Shown here one piece after another: positions 53,755-64,000 of a stretch of DNA of 64,000 bases. The DNA is taken from contig JACPHN010000086.1 of the NCBI GenBank assembly GCA_016188575.1, positions 29,885 through 93,884 on the forward strand, in the 5' to 3' direction. A model generated the notes under the pieces. It had not been told where the DNA came from. It worked only from the letters and a program-made list of their open reading frames with translations, and searched no databases. Position numbers and translations under genes: made by a program. This DNA comes from Candidatus Schekmanbacteria bacterium. Its GTDB lineage: Bacteria; CSSED10-310; JACPHN01. Within the stretch, counting starts at the first letter, position 1. Each line of letters begins with the position of its first letter.

Positions 53755-53960
53755 TCTGTCGGTGCTGTCGAAGAAGGAGACGATATTCGCCTCCATGATC
53801 CAGCCCGCTTCGCCGGTGTAGAGCTGTCGATTCAGTGTGCGCATGGCGTCATGGGCGCCGCGTCCGGGCCGGAGGCCGTGAGAGCAGCCCCGAAAGTCCT
53901 GCTCATGCACCGCGCCCAAGACCTCGCACAGCGCTTTCTCCACGATCTTGTCGACGCATC
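53755..53960 (-). pseudogene. Group II intron reverse transcriptase/maturase fragment
   Basis: The minus-strand frame encodes KIVEKALCEVLGAVHEQDF, RGCSHGLRPGRGAHDAMRTL, and GWIMEANIVSFFDSTD. These are the fingers/palm motifs of group II intron-type reverse transcriptases (GFRPGR and D-A-D-I-x-x-F-F-D equivalents), here with A-N-I in place of D-I. The fragment ends abruptly where DUF4338 sequence begins in the same frame. No intron RNA domains are visible. Confidence 0.7.
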
Positions 53961-54189
53961 ACTCATTCACCAGGACTGGATGCCGGCTTCGGCCGGAATG
54001 ATGAGGGTGGCGGCCTCGCGTCGAACCGGCGGTGGATGCAGGCTCATCCGCGGCACATCGCCTCACGGATTCGTTTCTATCAATAATCCTGCCACCCAGC
54101 GACGACCGACCCGGGCACCGGCGCGACGAACGGTGCATGCCTGGACCATCCCACGACACCAATCCAGGCGCCATGCGGCGGACTGCGCC

Positions 54190-57588
<3,399 letters not shown>

Positions 57589-57591
57589 GCG

Positions 57592-59448
57592 TCACCGCTC
57601 TCGCTCCCCGGACGCCGCCGGCGGTGGGGTCAAAGGTAGCCCGCGGCGCACGTCCCGCACGCTGAGACCCGCCTTGCGCAGCTCCCACACCAGCGTGTTG
57701 CGGGAAATGCCGAGCGCGTCAGCGGCTGCCGTCCCACAGCCATGGTCGCGGATGGCCGCAACGATCACCTGCGGCTTCGGCGCGCGGCGCGATCGCGCCT
57801 CCTGCAGCGCCGCGCGCAGGTCGAGGGACTCGAGCCGGACCGAAAGCGTCGAGGGCGGGATCTGACCGTGATAATAGCCGAGCGCACGGGCCACCTCCGG
57901 GTCTCTGGCGAGGCTCGTGAGATTCCCGCCGTGGTGGTGTATGCGCTCGAGCAGCACCGCGCGATCCGGGGCAACGTCCTCCCGGCGCCACGCCACCTCA
58001 TCCGACCGCAGCGCGATTCCTTCATCGCGACGTGGCAGAGCGTCGCGCTCGCGCAGTGTTTCACTGGGCTCAAAGGCCAGGTCCTCTGCCTCGAGCTCCG
58101 CCTTCCCCACCGGCGCGAGCAGCACGGAGCGCGTGATCGTGTGCTCGAGGCCGCGGATATTCCCACACCGGGACCAGTCCTGTCGGACCAGCATCTGAAT
58201 GGCATCCGGAGTGAGGCGCGCGAGGTCCTCGCGAGCGAATCGCTGGCGCGCTCGAGCGAGGAGCCGCTCGGCCAGCAGCGGCACGTCCGCCGGCCGGCGA
58301 CTGAGCGACGGAAGCTGAATCGTCACTTCCTTGAGCCGCCAGTACAGGTCCTCCCGGAAGCGCCCCTCGCGAACCGCCCGAGCCAGATCTTCGTTGGTTG
58401 CCGCAATGATCTGCACATCCGTCGAGGCACTCTCGCCAGACCCCAGCGGCGAAAACTCGCCATCCTGAATCACGCGGAGGAGCTGCTGCTGGAGGTTGCC
58501 CGGCAAGGCGCCGACCTCGTCGATGAACAGCGTGCCACCATTCGCCAGCGCGGCTTTCCCCGGTCTCCCGGCAGGCGGCGCGTTGAAATACCCGGAGCGC
58601 GGCGCAAACCCGAAAAGCTCAGCGGCCAGCGTCTCGGCAGAAGTCACCTGCGCGCAGTCGAGCGTGACGAACGGCGCCTCCCGGCGCGGACATGCGTAAT
58701 GATAGCACTTCGCCAGGAACGACTTCCCCGATCCACTCGGCCCAAGGATCACGATGTTTACCTTGCTCGCGCGCGACACGCGCCCGAGGATCGGCAGCAC
58801 GCGCTCCACGATCCACGGGTCGCGGCTCTCGTACTCTCCCAGGCGAAGCTCGGCGGCGACCTGCCTCTTCAGCTCCTCGATGTGCTCGTAGGACGCCGAC
58901 AGGCGGGTTTCGATCTGGTCGACGTGCCGCAGCACGTTGAGGATGGGCTCCGCGATCCGCGTGATGTCGAAAACGAGCTGGACATCATCGCCAGTGAACG
59001 GCCCGTCGGCAATCGTGCGGTCCGCGTACAAGCAGCCGCCGACGTAGCGCTGTCGCTCCCGGTTCGACACCTCCCAAAACGTGATCGGGACCGCCAGCAC
59101 GTGCGCGAGCTCGTGGGTGAGGATGCTCTCGGAGCGGATCGCGAGCGGCGTTTCCCATCCGGAGCAGAACGGTGCCGCCGAGTCGCGCACCTGGTTGAGG
59201 ATCGACAGGGAGCCGTACTCGCTGATTTCACTCGCCTCCAGCGTTTTCCCGGTGCTTGTGCACGCCGACCAGGCGGCACCGCGCGGATTCCAGAGGCCCA
59301 CGATCGCCTCCCGCGCTCCCAGCGCTTCGCGCGCCATCCGCGCCAGGTCGCGCACGGCGAAGTGCAGGTCCGGGGTGCGCAGATACTCGCGCCCCAGAAT
59401 CTCGCGAAGCACCTTGATGTGGTGCGCGGCCACGGTCTGCTCAGACAT
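57592..59448 (-). CDS. NtrC-like AAA+ transcriptional regulator lacking GAFTGA (module 2)
   Basis: 618 residues; ATG at 59448 with AGGAG 8 nt upstream. N-terminal GAF-like region (about 1-190), AAA+ domain with Walker A GPSGSGKS at 236-243, Walker B GTLFIDE at 305-311 and REDLYWRL. In the place of GAFTGA it has APRSGYFNAPPAG at 282-294, like its paralogue at 41836-43479. The C-terminus is longer than the paralogue's and ends in a Fis-like helix-turn-helix (AADALGISRNTLVWELRKAG). It is followed by the kinase after 3 bp and is divergent from a sigma-54-promoted gene. Confidence 0.88.
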   Translation of the reverse strand: MSEQTVAAHHIKVLREILGREYLRTPDLHFAVRDLARMAREALGAREAIVGLWNPRGAAWSACTSTGKTLEASEISEYGSLSILNQVRDSAAPFCSGWETPLAIRSESILTHELAHVLAVPITFWEVSNRERQRYVGGCLYADRTIADGPFTGDDVQLVFDITRIAEPILNVLRHVDQIETRLSASYEHIEELKRQVAAELRLGEYESRDPWIVERVLPILGRVSRASKVNIVILGPSGSGKSFLAKCYHYACPRREAPFVTLDCAQVTSAETLAAELFGFAPRSGYFNAPPAGRPGKAALANGGTLFIDEVGALPGNLQQQLLRVIQDGEFSPLGSGESASTDVQIIAATNEDLARAVREGRFREDLYWRLKEVTIQLPSLSRRPADVPLLAERLLARARQRFAREDLARLTPDAIQMLVRQDWSRCGNIRGLEHTITRSVLLAPVGKAELEAEDLAFEPSETLRERDALPRRDEGIALRSDEVAWRREDVAPDRAVLLERIHHHGGNLTSLARDPEVARALGYYHGQIPPSTLSVRLESLDLRAALQEARSRRAPKPQVIVAAIRDHGCGTAAADALGISRNTLVWELRKAGLSVRDVRRGLPLTPPPAASGERER

Positions 59449-59491
59449 CGTTTCGAGCTCCTATTGGCGCCGTCGCGCCGGCTGCCTTCAT

Positions 59492-59501
59492 GCGTGCACG
59501 C
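59492..59501. promoter_or_regulatory. Candidate activator palindrome in module 2
   Basis: Perfect 10-bp palindrome GCGTGCACGC in the divergent gap, about 150 bp upstream of the sigma-54 promoter at 59650-59666. A looser dyad GTTGC-N10-GCAAC follows near 59580-59602. Either might bind the adjacent NtrC-like regulator. Confidence 0.3.
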
Positions 59502-59649
59502 GAATCATTGAAAACCATCACTATTCTGTGCAACCTCACGATTCTGTTCACTGCTCACAATCTGTCATGCGCGTTCGAGAGTTGCAACGCCCCGCGCAAC
59601 GCAGGCGGTAAAGCGCCGCGGGATGGCCCGCCGCGACGGTGCTCGAAAC

Positions 59650-59666
59650 CTGGCCCAGGGGTTGCA
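59650..59666 (+). promoter_or_regulatory. Sigma-54 promoter of the module 2 target gene
   Basis: CTGGCCCAGGGGTTGCA: TGGC and TTGCA boxes, GG-N10-GC spacing, 63 nt upstream of the ATG at 59730. Confidence 0.78.
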
Positions 59667-59729
59667 ACGGATCACGGCGAAGCTCTGAAACCGTGCTCCA
59701 CGAAGCGCAATCAGCCAAGGAGGAAGCTC

Positions 59730-61435
59730 ATGTCAAACACGCGCACTACCCACGCCCTCACCTCGCCCCCGACACCTCGTCGGGCAGCGGTTCTCGGCCT
59801 CGCCCGTGGTCGGCTCCATCGCCTCTCCTTATTCGCGGTACTCGTCACTGTCGGTTGGGTCATTGGCCTGCGGGGTGTCCGGGCTGCCGTGGATCAACCG
59901 GTCTACATTTACCTTTATGCTCACACCGAAGACCATATCAACCACGACTTGAGCGAGGAACGGTACCGCCGCCTGCTGCCGGTCCTCGAGGCGCTCGCAA
60001 CCAGCCATCCCGAGTACCACGTCTCTGTATCCATGCAGTTCCCCGGAGCGGATACGGAGGCGCTGCTGACCCGCAATGCCGAGAACGGAATCCTGGATTT
60101 CATCCTGAGCTACCAGGCGAACGGGCTCATCGAAGCCGGCTATCATGGCGCGCATGAGCCGACCTACGTAAACAACGCGCTCGTGACCCTGCCTGCCAAT
60201 GCCACCTGGGAGGAGCACGTCGGCGCGGGGCTGGAATACCTGTCCTACGCCAAGCACCCGACGCGCGGCGACGTCGATGAATCGCGGAGCGGTGGGCTGC
60301 TGCTGAACCTCCAGACGTTTGGTGAGGCGCGCGCCGTGAGCGGTACCGCGGGAGCTGGCGTCGCGAAGTTTTTCGACACGGCGGTCGAGCACTCCGTGAC
60401 GAACCTGCTGGCGGGCGCGGGCACCGCGACGGTGTCCAGCACCGGAGGCCCGGTGATGCTCGGGCTTCCCGATCACGGCCCTGGAGGCGGTGCCGACTAT
60501 GAAGCGACAGCCGCAGAGCTGATAGCACTGCTCAGTCCGCGCGCCGATACGCCGGCGGAGGTTTTTTGGATGAACAATGCGCTGCGCGTCAATGACGGGG
60601 ATTTCGTCGATGGCGTGCACGCGATCATCGCTCACGAGGGCGTGGCCACGCTCAAGGCCAAGCTCGCCGGGCTCGACCGCTCGCGCGTCCACGTCCTCAA
60701 CGTGGCGGTCGCGGGAAAGTGGATCTACGCGAAGGAGTCCCCGACGAAATACGCCTACGCCCATCCGACCAGCCCGGAGCTTCACGCAGCGCTGCAAAAC
60801 ACCCGCGAGCAGATCGAGACCGCCGCTTCGTGTCGAACGCAGACCTGGCGCAGATGGCGGGAGCCGCGGCGGCCGGGCAAACGCTGGCGCTGGACGAGGT
60901 CGTCGCGGCGGCGCGCGAGCTCCTGGCGACGTGGTCGGGACGACCGCCGGCCTTCGTCGAAACGGCACAGCGGTTCCTGTCGCTGGCAGACGCCTTCGCA
61001 CTCTTCGCGGTCGCGCTTGCCGACTACCGCGACCGGGGCACTCTGCCTGCCGAAACGATGCTCTATCGGGTAATCGGCCCGCAGGATGCCGGGGCGCGTG
61101 CCGCGCGCACGCAGACGCTCCGCCGCGACGATGTGCTGATAGCGGCGGCAACGCTGGCGGAAGGAATTCGCGACGAAACCTGGGCGGCGACGCCCGGCTA
61201 CCTGATCCCCTCCGACCTCGCGGTGGGCCAGTACACGGTGAACGCCGCCGAGTTTCTGCGCATGATGGCGGAGACGCTGAGCGGCATTGCGGGTAGTGCT
61301 ACGCGATCGCCGCGCCTCGTCGCTGCCGAGGCGATGCCGGTGACGGCCGATCTCTACGCGGGCCTGGAGGATGCGTTCTTTCCGGGGACTATCGCGTGGA
61401 GCCTGAAGCCCGCGGCGCTGCTGCCGGCGGAGTAG
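59730..61435 (+). pseudogene. Exported protein of unknown function, split by a frameshift
   Basis: ATG at 59730 with AAGGAGG 6 nt upstream. A basic n-region and hydrophobic segment (about 30-55, SLFAVLVTVGWVIGL) form a signal or anchor. The conserved-looking start of the mature part is VYIYLYAHTEDHINHDLSEE, with LPVLEALATSHPEYHVSVSM and a HGPGGGADYEATAAE region. Near 60815-60825 coding jumps to another frame (…NTREQIETA to RFVSNADLAQMAG…) and continues to TAG 61435. One missing or extra base explains it, giving a protein of about 568 residues. It could be a real inactivation or a sequencing error. The fold recalls NodB or glycoside-hydrolase barrels, but I cannot name the family. Confidence 0.65.
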
Positions 61436-61490
61436 AGGAATAACCACAGAGGCACCGCGAGCACGGAGATGGCGCCGGACGCGCGCGGCT

Positions 61491-61737
61491 GGACTCGGTG
61501 ATCGACTTCCGTGGGGAGCGGATGGCCCTCGAGCTGAAGGTCTGACGGGAGGGCCGTCCCGATCCCCTGGCGAATGGGTTGAAGCAGCTCGATGCCTACC
61601 TGGCGCGGCTTGGTCTCGCGAGAGGGTGGCTCGTGATCTTCGACCGGCGGCCGGGGCCTGCTCCCCTCCGGAAGCGAACAACGGCGGAACATGCGGAGCT
61701 GGCCTCCGGAAGGGCGGCGGTCGTGATTCGGGCGTAG
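61491..61737 (+). pseudogene. PD-(D/E)XK nuclease-domain remnant of an AAA-ATPase-like protein
   Basis: Frame: LDSVIDFRGERMALELKV, a UGA stop at 61543-61545, then REGRPDPLANGLKQLDAYLA, RLGLARGWLVIFDRR and a degenerate tail ending at 61737. The D...ELK pattern and the GLKQLDAYLARLG...GWLVIFD segment match the C-terminal nuclease-like domain of DUF1703-type ATP-binding proteins, where a Trp codon is expected at the UGA. The rest of the gene is missing. Confidence 0.6.
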
Positions 61738-61845
61738 GTGCATGACGAGCTCGGGCCATCGCGCTGGCCTCGAAGTCGGTGGCTGTATCTCGCACCGAAG
61801 CGAGAATCAAAGCGCTTGACGAGAGAAATCCCTCGGATCAGTCCT

Positions 61846-62493
61846 TCATGCAGGATTCCGTGTCATTTTCCAGGCTGTGGCGATGGCGAGGAAGATCCAC
61901 ACCGCGTCGAAAGGGCTGATCATCTCGGGTAGCGCATCGAAGAAGAACCGCGCAGAGTCGAATGAGAGCAAGGGAAGCACATCGCCGAGCTCGCGTCCGT
62001 ACTCTTTCTGGGCTTCATCCGCCAGCATCAGGCGAAAGGCCACGAATTTCCCGAAAACAACGCTAAACAACGCGCTTCCCACGGCCACAAGCTGACAGGC
62101 CGGGCCGCGCCTACCGCCGCTGGCGAGGAGAACCCCTACACCGCATAGAAGCCCCAATGCCCAGGCGGCATATCCAATTTCGTAGCCGGTTGCCTTCACG
62201 AGCATGCCCCAAAGGGCACCGCCGACGAGCGCCGCAATGAGACCGCCTACCGCGGCACGCCCGGGCGTGCCCATCGCTGCCTTTTCGGCCGCATTCAGCG
62301 TCGACTCCGCATCCGTGAAGGAATCGACCATTTCCTCGGCCGCTTCTCTGGATACACCTTTCTGCACCAGTCTGCCAATGATCGTCTCGCGATTCGCGCC
62401 CGCCTTGATACCGCGACCGATGAAGGGGAGGTGATTCTCAGCGACGGCTTGCTGATCGGATGCTACGGTCTGGCTTGCCTCGTTTGCGTACAC
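61846..62493 (-). CDS. Membrane protein of unknown function under sigma-54 control
   Basis: 215 residues starting at GTG 62493, fixed by AGGAGG 7 nt upstream; the longer open frame above it is non-coding. The N-terminal 75 residues are soluble and helical (TIIGRLVQKGVSREAAEEMV), followed by four membrane segments (about 78-100, 105-125, 130-155 and a C-terminal one near 190-210). I recognise no family. A near-perfect sigma-54 promoter lies 95 nt upstream. It is the last intact gene before the right-hand mobile debris. Confidence 0.7.
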   Translation of the reverse strand: MYANEASQTVASDQQAVAENHLPFIGRGIKAGANRETIIGRLVQKGVSREAAEEMVDSFTDAESTLNAAEKAAMGTPGRAAVGGLIAALVGGALWGMLVKATGYEIGYAAWALGLLCGVGVLLASGGRRGPACQLVAVGSALFSVVFGKFVAFRLMLADEAQKEYGRELGDVLPLLSFDSARFFFDALPEMISPFDAVWIFLAIATAWKMTRNPA

Positions 62494-62588
62494 GCAAAGT
62501 CCTCCTGAGTCCAGTACTTGACGAGTCGGTGGTGCGGCTCGTTGATGTAGTGCGAATCGCTGCAGCTCGCGCCGCATGTGGCATCGGA

Positions 62589-62605
62589 AGCAAGGATCGT
62601 GCCAT
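62589..62605 (-). promoter_or_regulatory. Sigma-54 promoter of the 215-residue membrane protein gene
   Basis: Minus-strand sequence ATGGCACGATCCTTGCT: TGGCACG and TTGCT with GG-N10-GC spacing, 95 nt upstream of the GTG at 62493. Confidence 0.8.
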
Positions 62606-62807
62606 AGCGCCATTCGCACCTTCGAATGGTCCATACGCCGCAGTGAAGCGAAAATCGCGGACGCAGGAATGATCGCTGCGCGCTTTGGAATCAGGGCAAT
62701 CACAGATCCCTGCACCAGATTCCCTGAAATGTCCAGGCGTGTTTCGATTACGAGGAGCAATCCGCGTGAGACTATGGTTCCTGTGGGCGCGACCGCCAAG
62801 TCCGAGG

Positions 62808-63096
62808 TCAGGACAGCGGCCGTGCCTGGCGGGGGAGCAGAACCGCCCCGAGTGCGGCGACCAGGGCGGGGTCGAGCACGGCGGTCATCGGCCCCAAGCG
62901 GTTTGCGGTCAGCGTCACCGTGCCAGCCCCCTCACCGGCCCAGTAGGTGCCGCCGCTGAAGCCGGTCCCGTTCGCACCCCCGGCGCCAGTGAGTGCGACG
63001 GTGGCCGTCTGGCCACCGGCAGCCACCTTGAGCGTCCCGCGCCGCGCCGCCGGGCCGCTCGGCGTGACCTGGATATCGTCGTATCTGTCGCCGAGT
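62808..63096 (-). pseudogene. 3' end of an exported protein truncated by a transposable element
   Basis: Minus-strand frame: YDDIQVTPSGPAARRGTLKV, AAGGQTATVALTGAGGANG, GEGAGTVTLTANRLG and a hydrophobic tail LDPALVAALGAVLLPRQARP before the stop at 62808. The beta-rich domain and C-terminal hydrophobic helix followed by Arg residues resemble a surface protein with a sorting tail. Its upstream part is replaced, at about 63100, by the end of a transposase. It lost its start and is not expressed as such. Confidence 0.5.
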
Positions 63097-63103
63097 CGTC
63101 CAC

Positions 63104-64000
63104 CTTACGCTCCTGCTTCAGCCGCGCCCGTGCGTGGGCGACCAAGGCGTGTCCGAGCAAGGCCAGCAGAAAGAGGTGCTTTCTGCTGTACGGTCGCTTG
63201 CCGAGCTTCCCGGCGTCGGTGGCCGTCGAGAAGAATCGTTCGACACTGGTGCGCCTGGCAAAAAGCTCCCGATAAAGCTCGCCGCCTCTGGCGATGGGGG
63301 GATTCAGCCGCGGATTTTCCAGGATCGGCAAATAGAGGAGCGGCCCCATCTTGCATTCAGGCTCGCACAGCGCACCAAGTGGGCATTCCCCTCGGTGGGT
63401 CACCAGTACCGGGAGCCCTGCCGCGTGCGTCGGGCGCTTTACAGGACAGTTGTACACCAGCCGGCCTTTCGCTTGTCGAACCCGTGACGACGCATCGGCA
63501 GCGCGCCAGCGCACAGCGGTGTCCCGTTGGCGTCGCGGGGAATCCCCGCCGTGTCCGCCGGGGTCACGCTGTGCCTTGATAGCGGAATCACCGGCGACGC
63601 CTCGAGCTCCAAGAGAAATCGGTAATAGGCCATGGCGTCGTAGCCCTTATCAAAGATACCAGCACGTACGTGGAGCTCGACCGACCGCTCCATTCCCCGC
63701 CCGGTCGTTTCCCCGATGGGGATCCAGCCTGCCTGCCCGGTAGCGCGTCCCGGGGTAACGATCCGGGTCGGTAAACGTTTCCAGCAGGCAAAGCGAGAGG
63801 CCGTAGACCTGCTGCCAATCCGCGGCAATGCGCCGGGCAATTCGTCCCAGCAGGTGGGAGGCGAGGTGCGGAACCCCGCTCGCCCAGGGCAGAATGAGAA
63901 ACCTGGTGTTGTACCCGACATGGTGGAGGTTCCGCAGCCGCGTTGCCGCAGACCTGCCGATGAAGCGATCCCGGCACCCGATGGCGCGCGGCTCACCGTT
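63104..64000 (-). pseudogene. Degenerate DruA/DUF4338-DDE transposase chimera, partial at the window edge
   Basis: Three minus-strand frames are needed. From 64000 to about 63740: RDRFIGRSAATRLRNLHHVG, FLILPWASGVPHLASHLLGR, YGLSLCLLETFTDPDRYPGT, a DUF4338 core. From about 63735 to 63465: GWIPIGETTGRG then DKGYDAMAYYRFLLELEASP, the second Asp region of an IS5/IS1182-like DDE transposase. From about 63480 to 63104: GRLVYNCPVKR, ECPLGALCEPECKMGPLLYL and ARRTSVERFFSTATDAGKLG (the catalytic Glu region) and LLGHALVAHARARLKQ. Two frameshifts inactivate it. It has interrupted the gene whose tail is at 62808-63096. Confidence 0.65.

Noticed and set aside
53977..54005. GCCGGCTTCGGCCGG-type palindrome as an insertion-sequence end
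   Set aside because: This palindrome is a common short GC-rich repeat in many genomes, and there is no matching inverted copy or target duplication nearby.
57742..59511. 589-codon plus-strand frame antisense to the module 2 regulator
   Set aside because: Shadow frame; no ribosome binding site or motif.

Overview
The window is high-GC bacterial DNA, densely coded on both strands, with mostly ATG/GTG starts behind AGGAG-type ribosome binding sites. Gene content suggests a deltaproteobacterial or myxobacterial-type organism: very large Ser/Thr kinase-ATPase-TPR proteins, NtrC-like AAA+ regulators, many -24/-12 (sigma-54) promoters, and many secreted beta-propeller and fibronectin-type proteins. 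This placement is an inference from gene content. I see no rRNA, tRNA or CRISPR array.

Layout. 0-2.3 kb: end of a membrane-fusion protein and a PqqD/M50-peptidase/HlyD fusion, probably part of a peptide-export system. 2.5-10.5 kb: a sigma-54-driven sialidase-like lipoprotein, a Uma2 nuclease, and a minus-strand aminotransferase, transketolase and porin-like cluster. 10.8-11.5 kb: transposase and nucleotidyltransferase debris. 11.8-18.7 kb: a BNR-repeat exoprotein and two sigma-54-driven minus-strand genes. 19-24.3 kb: an envelope-glycan operon (epimerase, Trm112-like, two GT4 glycosyltransferases, SGNH hydrolase, DUF374 acyltransferase). 24.7-33.1 kb: housekeeping and accessory genes (Uma2, GNAT, lipase-like lipoprotein, DUF486, Hsp33, C45 peptidase, TauE, DUF4386-like). 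33.4-36.6 kb: an overlapping operon pcm, VTT membrane protein, unknown gene, YkgJ-like Cys-cluster protein. 36.9-38.5 kb: a sigma-54-driven C25 (gingipain-like) peptidase. 38.6-45.5 kb and 54.2-61.4 kb: two paralogous regulatory modules, each an NtrC-like regulator followed by a giant kinase-ATPase-TPR protein, each divergent from a gene with a clear sigma-54 promoter. 45.7-51.1 kb: more secreted proteins, two with sigma-54 promoters. 51.2-54 kb and 62.8-64 kb: a mobile-element graveyard (Mrr tail, low-GC sulfatase-modifying-factor-like gene, group II intron RT fragment, DruA/DUF4338 fragments, a DruA-DDE transposase chimera).

The most interesting theme is regulatory. At least nine 17-nt sigma-54 promoters (strict GG-N10-GC, GGC/TTGC-like boxes) lie 47-95 nt upstream of start codons of proteins that are mostly exported or of unknown function. 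The only two sigma-54-type activators in the window both lack the GAFTGA loop, carrying SGYVNA and SGYFNA instead. Each is translationally adjacent to a kinase-ATPase-TPR protein. This looks like a kinase-coupled regulatory system controlling a set of exported or surface proteins through -24/-12 promoters; that functional link is inferred, not shown.
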